Of a stretch of DNA of 64,000 nt, positions 16,027-25,655 are shown piece by piece; within the stretch, counting starts at the first letter, position 1; each line of letters opens with the position of its first letter. The notes below the pieces were generated by a model. The model did no database searches and was not told the origin of the DNA. It worked only from the letters and a program-made list of their open reading frames with translations. The stretch comes from Paenibacillus sp. FSL H3-0469 (GTDB lineage Bacteria; Bacillota; Bacilli; Paenibacillales; Paenibacillaceae): NCBI RefSeq assembly GCF_038051945.1, contig NZ_CP150302.1:7254001-7318000 (forward strand). Direction: 5' to 3'. Made by a program: the position numbers and the translations under genes.

Positions 16027-16863
16027 ATGACAATGAAAAAACTTAAGCCCGGCAATCTGATCTTCACGGTCCTGTTCGCTCTGTGCTCGGTATTCTTCCT
16101 GATGCCGCTGGTGTGGATGCTGTCGGCCGCCTCGAAGACGGAGAAGGAGGTCTGGACCTTCCCGATTCAGTGGATTCCTACGGACTGGAATCTAATCGCC
16201 AACTTCAAGGCAGTCTGGATGGGTGATGTGGCATTTGGATTATTCTATATGAATTCGCTCAAAATCGCCCTGATCTCCACCCTGGCGACCATCGTCATCT
16301 CGGCCATGGCCGGGTATGCGCTCGCCAAGCTGAATTTCAAAGGCCGGGCGCTGATCTTCACTCTGATGCTGGCATTCATGATGATTCCCGAGCAGGCCAC
16401 GCTTGTTCCGCGCTATATTATGATTAAGGAACTCGGCCTCTACGACTCTCATGCCGCGCTGATTCTGATGGGGATGTTCTCCAGCTACTTCACCTTCCTG
16501 CTGCGCCAGTTCATGATCGGCATTCATAATGATATGCTGGAAGCGGCCGAGCTGGACGGCGCCGGGTTCTTGCGCATCTTCTGGAGTGTCGTGCTGCCGC
16601 TGAGCCGCCCGATTCTGGCGACCGTAGGGATCATTAAGTTCATCTGGACCTGGAATGATTACCAGGGGCCGCTGATCATGCTGAATTCGACCAAGCTGTA
16701 TACGATTCCGCTGGGGATGCAATTTTTCAAAGAGGAATTCGGCACGCAGATCTCCGTCATGATGATGGCCTCCGTGGCTGCAATTCTGCCGCTGCTGGTC
16801 CTGTTCCTGATCCTCCAGAAGCAGGTCATTAACGGAATTGCCATCGGCGGGGTCAAAGGATAA
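16027..16863 (+). CDS. Carbohydrate ABC transporter permease (MalG/UgpE type)
   Basis: A 278-residue membrane protein, the second permease of the CUT1 importer. Six hydrophobic segments are visible. The EAA motif reads MLEAAELDGAGFLRIFWSVV. It begins 25 bp after the first permease with GAAAGGAACGAAAGG before the ATG. It pairs with the MalF-type subunit to form the channel. A strong stem-loop follows and precedes the binding-protein gene. Confidence 0.88.
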   Translation: MTMKKLKPGNLIFTVLFALCSVFFLMPLVWMLSAASKTEKEVWTFPIQWIPTDWNLIANFKAVWMGDVAFGLFYMNSLKIALISTLATIVISAMAGYALAKLNFKGRALIFTLMLAFMMIPEQATLVPRYIMIKELGLYDSHAALILMGMFSSYFTFLLRQFMIGIHNDMLEAAELDGAGFLRIFWSVVLPLSRPILATVGIIKFIWTWNDYQGPLIMLNSTKLYTIPLGMQFFKEEFGTQISVMMMASVAAILPLLVLFLILQKQVINGIAIGGVKG

Positions 16864-16879
16864 AGGTCAAAAAAGTGTA

Positions 16880-16913
16880 CGCGCACACCGCATAGCTGTA
16901 CACGGTGTGCGCG
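16880..16913 (+). promoter_or_regulatory. Intercistronic stem-loop between permease and binding-protein genes
   Basis: An 11-bp perfect stem, CGCGCACACCG (16880-16890) with CGGTGTGCGCG (16903-16913), 12-nt loop and no T tract. Such processing or stabilising hairpins often let the binding protein be made in excess over the permeases. Confidence 0.65.
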
Positions 16914-16965
16914 GGGCTTCAATTGTATAATGAGCTTGCAAAACATAAAACTAGGGGGAATTGCT

Positions 16966-18345
16966 GTGAAGAAACTATCAATCATGCTCGCCAGTGTGAT
17001 GCTTATGCTCTCGGTCACTGCGTGCGGCGGAAATGGCGGGAACGGGGCGGGCAGCTCAGCGGCCACCGATGCGCCGGGGTCTGCGTCAGCTGAACCGGGT
17101 ACTGGAAGCAGCGGCACAGACGGGACGGCTGGCAAAGCCAAGATCAAATTCTACACCTTCAAAGCCGATAAGCCGGAGGAGCCCATCTACCAGGCCGTTC
17201 AGGCATATAACGAAGCTCAGGATAAAGTGGAAGTGGAATATGAATCCCTGGTCCAGAACAGCGACAGCACGGATTTCATGAAGAAGCTGGATATTCTGGT
17301 CGCAGGCGGTGAAGTGGTCGATGTGTTCATGACCGGGAACGAGGATGAGCTGCTGGAGCGTGCTTCGCGGGGAGTTGTGGAACCGCTTAACTCCTTTTTT
17401 GAACAGGAGAGTATTAAACCCGAGGATGAATATTCCAAGCTGCTGAAGCTGGAGGATAAGGTCTACGGCATTCTGCCCAGCTCCACGCAGTGGCTGACGG
17501 TCTTCAACAAGGATCACCTGGAAGCCGCAGGGCTGACCCTGCCTGAGATGGGCTGGACCTGGGATGATTTCCGCGACTATGCCAAGAAGCTGACCACTCC
17601 GGAGCATTACGGAACGTACTTCCACACCTGGGGCGAATATCCGAACATTATCGCATACACCGAGAAGCCGCATCCGCAGCTTAGCGCCGACTTGAAGCCG
17701 ATTTTTGACGATCCGTCCTTCGAATACTTCTTCAACCTCCGCCGCACGATGGAGAAGGAAGATAAGAGCGCGGAGCCGTATGCCGATGTACTGGCCTCGA
17801 ACTATCATGTGCTGCAGCAATTTTTTGCCGGTAATGCCAGTATGCTTGCGGTGCCAAGCTATGCTGTCCGGGCGGCGCTGAACCTGGAGAAATTCCCGCA
17901 TGAGTTCCAGAGCATGTACGCCCCGCTGCCGCGTTCGGTGGACAGTAAGGAGCTGGGCATGACGAATATTTCCGGCGGAGGCCTGGCCATGGGCGCGAAA
18001 TCAGCGAACAAGGAAGCCTCGTACGACTTCATCCGCTGGATGTCGAAGGAATCCTACAAGTTCACCAAGGAGATTCCTTCGTTCAAGGGAGTGGACGGAG
18101 CGGAGCTGATCAACAGCTTTTTCGGGGAAAATACAGACCTGATCGATACCGCCTCCCTCACCAAGACGCTGTTCGATCCGAATATTAAAATGCCTGACTC
18201 CTTCAGCGTGCCGTACGGCAGCGAACTGAAAGCGATTGTGGAGAACGGCTTCGCCAGCTTCATTCTGGATAACCGCAGCTTCGATGAGGTCAAGAATGAG
18301 ATGACAGCGGAAGTCGAGAAGGTAGTTTCTGCCAATCAGAAATAA
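16966..18345 (+). CDS. Extracellular sugar-binding lipoprotein of the ABC importer
   Basis: About 459 residues in the bacterial extracellular solute-binding protein family 1. A signal sequence with lipobox LSVTAC is followed by a low-complexity Gly/Ala/Ser/Thr linker and then the two-lobe binding domain (IKFYTFKADKPEEP onward). The open frame starts at 16930, but GTG 16966 behind AGGGGGAATTGCT gives a standard lipoprotein signal peptide. It delivers an unknown, probably oligomeric, sugar to the two permeases upstream. Confidence 0.87.
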   Translation: MKKLSIMLASVMLMLSVTACGGNGGNGAGSSAATDAPGSASAEPGTGSSGTDGTAGKAKIKFYTFKADKPEEPIYQAVQAYNEAQDKVEVEYESLVQNSDSTDFMKKLDILVAGGEVVDVFMTGNEDELLERASRGVVEPLNSFFEQESIKPEDEYSKLLKLEDKVYGILPSSTQWLTVFNKDHLEAAGLTLPEMGWTWDDFRDYAKKLTTPEHYGTYFHTWGEYPNIIAYTEKPHPQLSADLKPIFDDPSFEYFFNLRRTMEKEDKSAEPYADVLASNYHVLQQFFAGNASMLAVPSYAVRAALNLEKFPHEFQSMYAPLPRSVDSKELGMTNISGGGLAMGAKSANKEASYDFIRWMSKESYKFTKEIPSFKGVDGAELINSFFGENTDLIDTASLTKTLFDPNIKMPDSFSVPYGSELKAIVENGFASFILDNRSFDEVKNEMTAEVEKVVSANQK

Positions 18346-18427
18346 CGGATGAAGTGCAAGGGCAGCAGTGATTTTGGATTATAATAGGGACGTTGAAGCT
18401 TTCATTACAGTGCGGGGTGGAATTCTT

Positions 18428-20176
18428 ATGAAATGGTTAAGCCGTTTTTCCTTCCATCGCAGACTGCAATACACGTTCCTGATCCTGATCCTGCTGCCTT
18501 TTGTTGTCGTTACGTTCTGGTCCTATACCTCTGTGCGGGAGAATGTGAGCGAGAAGATCACGCGTTCCAATGAGGAGACCCTGAAGGTCATCGGCAGTCA
18601 AATGGAAAAAACGGTGGACAGCATCTCGTTTGTCTCGGTGTATTTCTCTGAGGCATATGATCCGGCCGTGCTGGAGAGTCTGCGTTATCTCAAAAATACC
18701 GGGAACTTCGGAAATTACGGAGTGTATACCCATTACAACAAGCTTAAGACCACGGCCAATATCCTGTCAGTGCAGTCGCTGGATGCCGATCTGCAGATCA
18801 TGCTGGTCAACCGGGAGAACCGGATACTGATCGGCAATCAGAATATTCCAGTGTTCTCTGTGCTGCCGGAGACTCTTCTTCAGGAGAGCAGCAGGCTGGA
18901 TGAGCGGGAAAAAGTGTCGCTGCAATGGTTCCCCTACGGCGGCACCCCCGCTGCACCGGATTATTATTATGCTGTACGCTTCATTACCGACCCGCTGAAT
19001 CAGGACAAGCTGGCCACGCTGTACGTGGGCATTCCGAGCCATTACTTCCGCAGCCTGCTGGACACGGGCAATGCGGTGAGCAGGCTCACGCTGATTGATC
19101 AGAAGGGGCGGAGCATTGCTGTCACCGGAGAAGCGGCTAATGCGGATGAAGGCCCGCTGCTGGTCAGTGAGGTCCGTATTCCCAAGGTCGGCTGGCTGCT
19201 GACCAGCAAGACGCCCCGCAGCTCCATCGACAGCCATATCAACCGGGAGTTTCTGGTGTCAATCTCGCTGATTGGACTGTTCTTCCTGGCGTTTCTGGTC
19301 CTGTCAATGCTGTGGGCCGGATATATGAACAAGCCGATCAGCCTGCTGCGGGCCAGCGTCAAGCAGTATGTCGGCGGCAACCGCGCGGTGCGGATACCCG
19401 TCAAGGGCAAGGATGAGGTGGCGGTGCTGTCGGCAGCCTTCAATCAGATGCTGGAGGATATGAACGGGCTGCTGCAGCAGGTCGAGAGTGAGCAGGAGGA
19501 GAAAAGGCGGCTGGAGCTTCAGGCGCTGGCGGCGCAGATCCGGCCTCATTTTCTGCTGAATACGCTCAATTCGATCAAGGTGGATCTGCTCTTAAGCGGT
19601 GATCCTGGGCACGGGGCCATGATCGATGCGCTGATGAAGCTGCTGCGGGTGTATGTGCATGTGGATAAGCCGTTGGAGCTGGCGGAGGAATGCAGGGTGC
19701 TGGGCAGCTATGTCCAGGTGATGCAGATCCGCAACCGTCTGGATATCGCTTGGGAATGCGAGGTGGGCGAGGAGGAAGGTGCGGTGATGCTGCCCCGGCT
19801 GCTGCTCCAGCCCATTGTTGAGAATGCGATCAGCCACGGCTTCTCCGCCCGTCCGGACCATCCGGCGATCCGGCTCGAAGCAGCGTTCGAGTCAGATCTG
19901 CTGCGGATCAGCATCAGCGATAACGGCCGCGGAATGCCGGAGGACAAGCTCCAGCGCCTGAACCGGCGTCTGCAAGGAAGTGAAGACCTTGCGCTCTGGC
20001 CGGAAAAAGGAGTCGGGCTGGTCAACACAGCACGCCGTCTACAGGTGTTGTACGGATATCGCGCACGGCTGAGCGCACAGGCAAGAGAAGACGAAGATGG
20101 CATGACGTTCACCCTATATATCCCCGTGACCCGGGAGAAGGAGGCGGTTCCCCTTGATGACCCTGATGCTGATTGA
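18428..20176 (+). CDS. YesM-type sensor histidine kinase
   Basis: About 582 residues. A first transmembrane helix near residues 13-33 and a second near 275-295 flank an extracellular sensor domain. HAMP follows, then the His_kinase domain with the phospho-acceptor in QIRPHFLLNTLNSIK. A HATPase_c domain carries an N-box (PIVENAISHGF) and G-box (DNGRGMPEDKL). It senses an extracellular or transporter-linked sugar signal and phosphorylates the next-encoded regulator. ATG 18428 is preferred to 18368 since it directly precedes the first membrane segment. It overlaps the regulator gene. Confidence 0.88.
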   Translation: MKWLSRFSFHRRLQYTFLILILLPFVVVTFWSYTSVRENVSEKITRSNEETLKVIGSQMEKTVDSISFVSVYFSEAYDPAVLESLRYLKNTGNFGNYGVYTHYNKLKTTANILSVQSLDADLQIMLVNRENRILIGNQNIPVFSVLPETLLQESSRLDEREKVSLQWFPYGGTPAAPDYYYAVRFITDPLNQDKLATLYVGIPSHYFRSLLDTGNAVSRLTLIDQKGRSIAVTGEAANADEGPLLVSEVRIPKVGWLLTSKTPRSSIDSHINREFLVSISLIGLFFLAFLVLSMLWAGYMNKPISLLRASVKQYVGGNRAVRIPVKGKDEVAVLSAAFNQMLEDMNGLLQQVESEQEEKRRLELQALAAQIRPHFLLNTLNSIKVDLLLSGDPGHGAMIDALMKLLRVYVHVDKPLELAEECRVLGSYVQVMQIRNRLDIAWECEVGEEEGAVMLPRLLLQPIVENAISHGFSARPDHPAIRLEAAFESDLLRISISDNGRGMPEDKLQRLNRRLQGSEDLALWPEKGVGLVNTARRLQVLYGYRARLSAQAREDEDGMTFTLYIPVTREKEAVPLDDPDAD

Positions 20177-21761
20177 CGATGATGTCCCGATGCTGGAATA
20201 TGTGGAATATCTGCTCGGGTCCTTGGGGCTGGATCTGAAGCTGGTGGCTTCGGCGTTTAGCAGTGAAGACGCGCTGGAGCAGTTCCATACAGCACTGCCG
20301 GATATAGTGATTGTGGATATCGGCCTGCCGGGGATGGACGGGCTGGAGCTGGCGGATGCCTTCAGGATCACGAAGCCGGAGGTGCGCCTGATTTTCCTGA
20401 CCTGCTATGAGGATTTCCATTACTCGAAGCGGGCAATCCAATTGGAGGCCGATGATTATCTGATCAAGGATGAGCTGTCGCCTGAGCAGCTTAAGAGCAG
20501 TCTCGCCAAAGCGATGAGCCGCTTCAAGAGCCGGGAGGAACTGCTGGAGCGCTACTCTTTCCGTCAGACGATTGAGCGCAACAAGGAAGTGCTGAAGCAG
20601 AGCTTCCTGAAACAACTGTTGTCGGGTGCAGCGGGCCAGGAGAACACGCTGGAGTTCGGCGAACGGTTGGGTATCTCCTGGAAGCACCCCTTTCTGCGTC
20701 ATGGATTCCTTCATATGGATGCCGCATCTGTCACCGAGCGTTACCGGTACAAGGATATCCCGCTGATCCATTCAGCCGTGAACAATATTGCACTGGAGCT
20801 GTCTGCTGCTGCTGAGGCTTCCATTACACCGATTATGAGCCGGAACGCCGATATTTATCTGGTCTGGAATGTGGCGGACCCCCGCCTTACAGAGAACAAG
20901 CTGGCTGAATTCATGCAGGCGGTACAGGATAAGGTGGAGCAGTATCTGAAGATTACCCTGCTGGGGTTCTATTCGGAGTCCTGCGCACCGGTCCGCAGCT
21001 TCGATGTGTTATACAAGACACTGACGGATTGCCGTGAAAATAACTTCTATCAGTCAGTGACGCCTGTATCTCTGCTTGAGGAGCATGCGGATTTCGGGCA
21101 GACATTAGAACGGCGCGGGGAAAAGGAACGCGGCATGCTGTCCTTGGCACTTCTTGATCAACAGGCCGCCTGGATTGATCTGGCCGTGAATCAGTGGACA
21201 CAGCAGGCTATGGCGGAGCGGCTGCTGCCGCGGCTGGTGAAGGAGACCTGCGGGGATCTGGTGCGCCAGCTGGCCTTCGAAGCCGGAGGGCTGGCCGAGG
21301 AGGACTTCTTCACGCAGCTGGAGCAGACGGTGCATATCGGGGAGGCTGCCAGCTTGACCAAGCGGGAGCTGCGGAGTCTGTGGCGGCAGCATACTCTGGC
21401 CCCCGCAGCTGCTGAGGAGAAGGATGTCCGGCTTCAGGCGGTGGATAAGTATCTGGAGGAGCATGTGGACCGGATGGTCACCTCTACCGATATGGCAGAG
21501 CATCTGCATCTGAATGCCAGCTACTTCTCCCGCTATTTCAAGAAGCTGTCCGGCGTGAACTTCACCGATTACGTGAACCAGTACAAAATGAATATGGCCA
21601 TCACCATGCTGGCCCGCCCGCACGAGACCGTCGAGAATGTCGCCTACACCCTCGGCTTCTCGGACCGGGCTTATTTCTCCAAGGTGTTCAAGAAATACAG
21701 CGGCCGGAATCCCAGCGAGTATAAGGCCGGGCCGGTGGAGGAGGACGGCAGAGAGCCGTAA
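20157..21761 (+). CDS. YesN-type response regulator with AraC DNA-binding domain
   Basis: About 534 residues. A receiver domain at the N-terminus has acidic pocket D7-D9, phospho-acceptor Asp54 in VIVDIGLPGMDG and the conserved lysine region DDYLIKDEL. A long middle region follows, then an AraC/XylS double HTH at the C-terminus (HLNASYFSRYFKKLSGVNF and DRAYFSKVFKKYSGRNP). It is the cognate partner of the overlapping kinase and presumably activates the sugar cluster. ATG 20157 follows AAGGAGG at good spacing. Confidence 0.88.
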   Translation: MTLMLIDDDVPMLEYVEYLLGSLGLDLKLVASAFSSEDALEQFHTALPDIVIVDIGLPGMDGLELADAFRITKPEVRLIFLTCYEDFHYSKRAIQLEADDYLIKDELSPEQLKSSLAKAMSRFKSREELLERYSFRQTIERNKEVLKQSFLKQLLSGAAGQENTLEFGERLGISWKHPFLRHGFLHMDAASVTERYRYKDIPLIHSAVNNIALELSAAAEASITPIMSRNADIYLVWNVADPRLTENKLAEFMQAVQDKVEQYLKITLLGFYSESCAPVRSFDVLYKTLTDCRENNFYQSVTPVSLLEEHADFGQTLERRGEKERGMLSLALLDQQAAWIDLAVNQWTQQAMAERLLPRLVKETCGDLVRQLAFEAGGLAEEDFFTQLEQTVHIGEAASLTKRELRSLWRQHTLAPAAAEEKDVRLQAVDKYLEEHVDRMVTSTDMAEHLHLNASYFSRYFKKLSGVNFTDYVNQYKMNMAITMLARPHETVENVAYTLGFSDRAYFSKVFKKYSGRNPSEYKAGPVEEDGREP

Positions 21762-21915
21762 TCGAACGAAACTTCATACATGATCTAATAGAACGGCACG
21801 AAGCCCTATAAGTCAAAACTGTCCACCGTAACAGGCAATCAGTCTGCACGCTGTTGCAGCCTCCGTCTCACTATAATGGTGAGGAGTCTAAGTATAGCTT
21901 CAAGGAGGAACAACG

Positions 21916-23268
21916 ATGAATAGAACTGTATTTACCTTGCCTGCGGAGGAGATCACGGTATCCCGTGAGGTGGATGTGCTGGTTGCGGGCGGCGGGCCTG
22001 CGGGCGTCGCAGCGGCAATAGCAGCTGCCCGCAGCGGGGCACGGACGCTGCTGATTGAGCAGCGCGGCTTCCTGGGCGGCATGGGCACGGTTGCCCTTGT
22101 CCCCGCCTTCTGCCCTTACAGCGACGGGGAGAAGGCCGTGGTACGCGGCATCGGCCTGGAGCTGCTTGACCGGATGAAGGCCGGATGTGAGCCGGAGTTC
22201 CGCGAGCGCTTCGGGGCGGAGCTGGACTGGGTGCCGATCGACCCGGAGGTGTTGAAGCGTGTCTACGATGAGGCGGCTCTGGAGAGCGGGGCGGAAGTAT
22301 TGCTCCATACCGTGGCAAGCCAGACGGTGATGGATGAGACCGGCCGAAGCATTGAGGGCGTGGTGATCGTCAACAAGTCAGGCCGGAGTCTGGTCCGCGC
22401 CCGAACGGTTATTGATACGACTGGCGACGCCGATCTGGCCGCCCTGGCGGGTGCACCGTTCCATAAGGGCGGAGAATCCGGCGAGCTTCAGGCCGCGACC
22501 ATGTGCTACCTGCTGGCGAATGTGGACCGGCAGCGTTTTGAAGAATACCGGAATGAAAGCGGTGACACCGATCAGATTCACCAAGCGGTCCAGCAGGCGC
22601 AGGCGGACGGGAAGCTGCCGCAGGGCCGGGACTCCGTCTCGGGCCTCGCTTGGATTGCCGATTATCTGGTCGGTGTGAATTTCGGCCACGTGTTCGGCAT
22701 TGACGGCTCCCGCGCAGAGGATCTGACCCGGGGCGCCATAGAGGGACGCCAGCTGGTTCACCGCCAGCTGGAATTCTTCAAGGCTTACGTGCCCGGATTC
22801 GAACAGGCCCATCTGGTATCCACCGGCGAACAGATCGGTATCCGCGAGACGCGCCGGATTGTCGGCGATTACGTGCTGACCCAGGAGGACTTCATGAATA
22901 TGGCTTCCTTCCCGGATGATATTGCCCGTAACAGCTACTTCATCGATATCCATATGGCCCGCAGCAGCGGGGCGATGCATATCCACCATCTTCCGCCCGG
23001 GAAGTCGCACGGTGTCCCTTACCGCTGTATGCTGCCGGTGGGCCTGGACAATGTGTGGGTGGCGGGGCGCGCCGCCTCCTCGGACCGTGTCGTGCAAGGC
23101 TCCCTGCGGGTGATGCCCAACTGCTTCGCCATGGGGCAGGCAGCGGGTATGGCGGCGGCGATGGCAGCCGGAGCGGAGGGGCAGAGCCGGAGCGTGGATC
23201 TTGCTAAGCTGCAGAAGGAGCTGGTGCAGGAGGGAGCCTGGCTTGGCGAGGCGCTAGCTGCTTTATAG
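21916..23268 (+). CDS. FAD-dependent oxidoreductase (FAD_oxidored family), paralogue 2
   Basis: A 450-residue paralogue of the protein at 13690. It has dinucleotide motif VLVAGGGPAGVAAAIAAARS, FLGGMGTVALVPAFCPYS and C-terminal VRVMPNCFAMGQAAG-like block (here LRVMPNCFAMGQAAGM). Shared internal markers such as TGELQ/SGELQ...AT and RNSYFIDIH support the same fold and FAD use. It sits after the response regulator with its own TATAAT (21872-21877) and AAGGAGG site, so it may be a separately controlled member of the regulon. Substrate unknown. Confidence 0.8.
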   Translation: MNRTVFTLPAEEITVSREVDVLVAGGGPAGVAAAIAAARSGARTLLIEQRGFLGGMGTVALVPAFCPYSDGEKAVVRGIGLELLDRMKAGCEPEFRERFGAELDWVPIDPEVLKRVYDEAALESGAEVLLHTVASQTVMDETGRSIEGVVIVNKSGRSLVRARTVIDTTGDADLAALAGAPFHKGGESGELQAATMCYLLANVDRQRFEEYRNESGDTDQIHQAVQQAQADGKLPQGRDSVSGLAWIADYLVGVNFGHVFGIDGSRAEDLTRGAIEGRQLVHRQLEFFKAYVPGFEQAHLVSTGEQIGIRETRRIVGDYVLTQEDFMNMASFPDDIARNSYFIDIHMARSSGAMHIHHLPPGKSHGVPYRCMLPVGLDNVWVAGRAASSDRVVQGSLRVMPNCFAMGQAAGMAAAMAAGAEGQSRSVDLAKLQKELVQEGAWLGEALAAL

Positions 23269-23362
23269 CTATAATAAATTGAACTTGAACATACAAAGAG
23301 TGGGAAAAGTGACGGAAGGGAATTTTCAAGTACAATTTATATTCTGCGGGAGCGTGATCCGA

Positions 23363-25504
23363 ATGACAACAAGAGGGTATCGCAGTGGAGCTATGAATCC
23401 GGCACAAGGCAAGCCGCGCAGGTGGCTATACCGTTTCAGTATGCCGGGGCTAATTGGCTTGCTGCTGTTCAGTTTGCTTGCAGGCATGTCAGCTCCGGTG
23501 GCTGACGCGGCTGGAACCACCTATTACGTCGATGCTGCCCAGGGCAGCGACACCAACCCGGGCACTGGAGAAACGGCAGCCTGGAAGTCGCTGGGCAAGG
23601 TGAACAGCGTGACCTTCAGTCCGGGGGACCGGATTCTTTTAAAGGCAGGCAGCGTATGGAATGATCAGTATCTGGACCTGCATGGCTCCGGGACGGAGGG
23701 GAATCCGATAACCGTGGACCGCTATGGTAGCGGGGACAAGCCGTTGATCAACTTCGGCAACACAGCGGTGGGCGGGGAGGGCTTCGGTGTCCGGCTGCGC
23801 AATGTCTCCTATTGGGAGATTAATAATCTGGAGATCACGAGCGGGCAGCATGCCACAGATATGCGCAGAAGTGGAGTGCTGGTGGTCGGTGAAGGCTCAG
23901 GAGCCGGGGATTTCCGGCATATCACCATCCGCAATCTCGATATTCATGATATTTTCGGCACGGACCGCCGTACAGGGGGCATTAACTTTCATGCGCGCGG
24001 GGCGGGTTCCGCACCAGAGAGTACCTGGGATGGCATCCTGATCGAGAATAACACTATTACGAATGTGGCGGATACGGGGATACAGACGATGACGGATGCT
24101 TTTCTGAATAGTGCCTGGACCCATAAGTTCGACGCCTTCCGGGGTGTGGTCATCCGGGGGAATACCGTGGAGCGAATCCACCGGGACGGCATCTTGGTGA
24201 GAGCCGGGGTGTCGCCGCTGATCGAATACAACAAAACGAAGTCCATCGGCGAAGCCTGTGATATTGACACGGCTGTGGTGAACTATCTGGACAATATCGC
24301 TGTCGTGGCGGCGCAGTGGGCCTATTATACAACCGGTGCGGTCTTCCAGTACAATGAGGCCTCAGATACCCGGATGCTGGAGGGGGACGGTCAGCCCTGG
24401 GACTTCGACGTTGAAGTGCATGACAGCATCTACCAGTACAATTACAGCTATAATAATCAGGGCGGCACGCTGCTCGTTATGAATAACACGAACAATAATA
24501 TTTTCCGCTATAACATCAGTCAGGATGATCTGGACGGCAACGGGGCGTTCCATCTGGTGAGCGGCGGGGGCAACCTGCAAATCTACAACAATATCATCTA
24601 CCGTTCCGGTACGCAGAACCGGGCGCTGACTCATGCAAGCAATACGGGAATGGTCAATTACACGAATAATATTTTCTATAATGCTGCCAGCGGACAATAT
24701 ACGAACAGCCCAAGAATGACGTATAGCCATAACAGCTTCTACGGCGCGAATGCCAATGTCCCAAGCGATCCCTACAAAATCACCGGCAACCCCGGGCTCG
24801 TCAGCCCCGGCACCGCAACCGGACGCGATTCGGCAGACGGGTATAAGCTGCTCCCGTCCTCTCCGCTGATCCATGCAGGTATAGCTGTGCCGGACAATGG
24901 GGGTCTCGACTACTTCGGGAATCCGCTCTATAACGGTGCGCCGGATGTCGGGGTGTTCGAATTCCAGGGTACGGTTACACCGCCTGCGGTGCTGTTCCAG
25001 GAGGATTTCGAGGATAATGATTACGCCGGCTGGACTACCTCCGGGGGAGCATGGAGCGTGACCCAAGACGGAACAATGGCGTTGTCACAGAACTCCGGGA
25101 CAGGTGAAGCACTTGCCTACACAGGCGATGCTTCCTGGAGAAATTACACCTATTCGGCCAGAGTCAAGCTGCTGAATGCTTTTGGCAACGTGGGCTTGCT
25201 GTTCCGTTATGCGGACGCTTCCAATTACTATATGTTCCGGCTGAATGATTCAGGCGACAAGGCGGAGCTGTTTAAAAAAACTGCCGGCACGCTCACCATG
25301 GTCAGCAGCACGACTACTTCCGTTACGCCCGGCCAGTGGACGGAGCTGAAGGTAACGGTCAGCGGCAGCACGGTTACCGCCTACGCTGGAGGTGTCCAGC
25401 TGCTTCAGTGGACGGATACGGCGGCACAGCCGGCCGGAGGGAAGATCGGTCTACGGATGCATTCCAGCACCGCACGGATCGACGATATTAAGGTGACGGA
25501 GTAA
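23363..25504 (+). CDS. Secreted right-handed beta-helix protein with C-terminal jelly-roll-like domain
   Basis: About 713 residues. A signal peptide (LIGLLLFSLLAGMSAPVADA then A) precedes TTYYVDAAQGSDTNPGTGE, the usual opening of parallel beta-helix (PL/GH28-like) secreted proteins. Many Asn-rich turns (NNTNNNIF, YNNIIYRSG) mark the beta-helix coils through about residue 540. From about 560, FQEDFEDNDYAGWTTSGG begins a concanavalin-like domain of the DUF1080/LamG sort that may bind carbohydrate. It probably degrades or binds a polysaccharide outside the cell; catalytic residues cannot be assigned. The start is uncertain: ATG 23363 has GGGAG upstream, ATG 23393 is an alternative, and the frame extends to TTG 23279. 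Confidence 0.72.
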   Translation: MTTRGYRSGAMNPAQGKPRRWLYRFSMPGLIGLLLFSLLAGMSAPVADAAGTTYYVDAAQGSDTNPGTGETAAWKSLGKVNSVTFSPGDRILLKAGSVWNDQYLDLHGSGTEGNPITVDRYGSGDKPLINFGNTAVGGEGFGVRLRNVSYWEINNLEITSGQHATDMRRSGVLVVGEGSGAGDFRHITIRNLDIHDIFGTDRRTGGINFHARGAGSAPESTWDGILIENNTITNVADTGIQTMTDAFLNSAWTHKFDAFRGVVIRGNTVERIHRDGILVRAGVSPLIEYNKTKSIGEACDIDTAVVNYLDNIAVVAAQWAYYTTGAVFQYNEASDTRMLEGDGQPWDFDVEVHDSIYQYNYSYNNQGGTLLVMNNTNNNIFRYNISQDDLDGNGAFHLVSGGGNLQIYNNIIYRSGTQNRALTHASNTGMVNYTNNIFYNAASGQYTNSPRMTYSHNSFYGANANVPSDPYKITGNPGLVSPGTATGRDSADGYKLLPSSPLIHAGIAVPDNGGLDYFGNPLYNGAPDVGVFEFQGTVTPPAVLFQEDFEDNDYAGWTTSGGAWSVTQDGTMALSQNSGTGEALAYTGDASWRNYTYSARVKLLNAFGNVGLLFRYADASNYYMFRLNDSGDKAELFKKTAGTLTMVSSTTTSVTPGQWTELKVTVSGSTVTAYAGGVQLLQWTDTAAQPAGGKIGLRMHSSTARIDDIKVTE

Positions 25505-25550
25505 ACATAGGGTATGGTTCGGGAGGATTCGATTAAATTTTACTTAAAAG

Positions 25551-25576
25551 TGAAACGAATCCTGCGCATTCGCGTA
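25551..25576 (+). promoter_or_regulatory. ECF-sigma-like promoter, copy B
   Basis: TGAAAC (25551-25556), a 16-bp spacer, CGTA (25573-25576) and then AGATAACAGC. It closely repeats copy A at 11679, including the downstream hairpin, and lies about 80 bp before the YkvA-like gene. Confidence 0.62.
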
Positions 25577-25587
25577 AGATAACAGCA

Positions 25588-25637
25588 AAGGGCACAGCCG
25601 CAATCCTTTTACAGGTGATTAGCGGCGGTGCCCTTTT
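25588..25637 (+). terminator. Hairpin after ECF-like promoter B, possible attenuator of the YkvA-like gene
   Basis: AAAGGGCAC-A-GCCGC pairs with GCGGC-G-GTGCCCTTTT with a single internal mismatch. The T run is followed at once by the AAAGGAGG ribosome binding site of the next gene, so read-through at this terminator would control its expression. Confidence 0.6.
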
Positions 25638-25655
25638 CTAAAGGAGGCATAACTC

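Noticed and set aside
21854..21877. TTGCAG/TATAAT promoter before the second FAD oxidoreductase
   Set aside because: Only 12 bp separate the hexamers. The TATAAT may be real but the -35 is not convincing.
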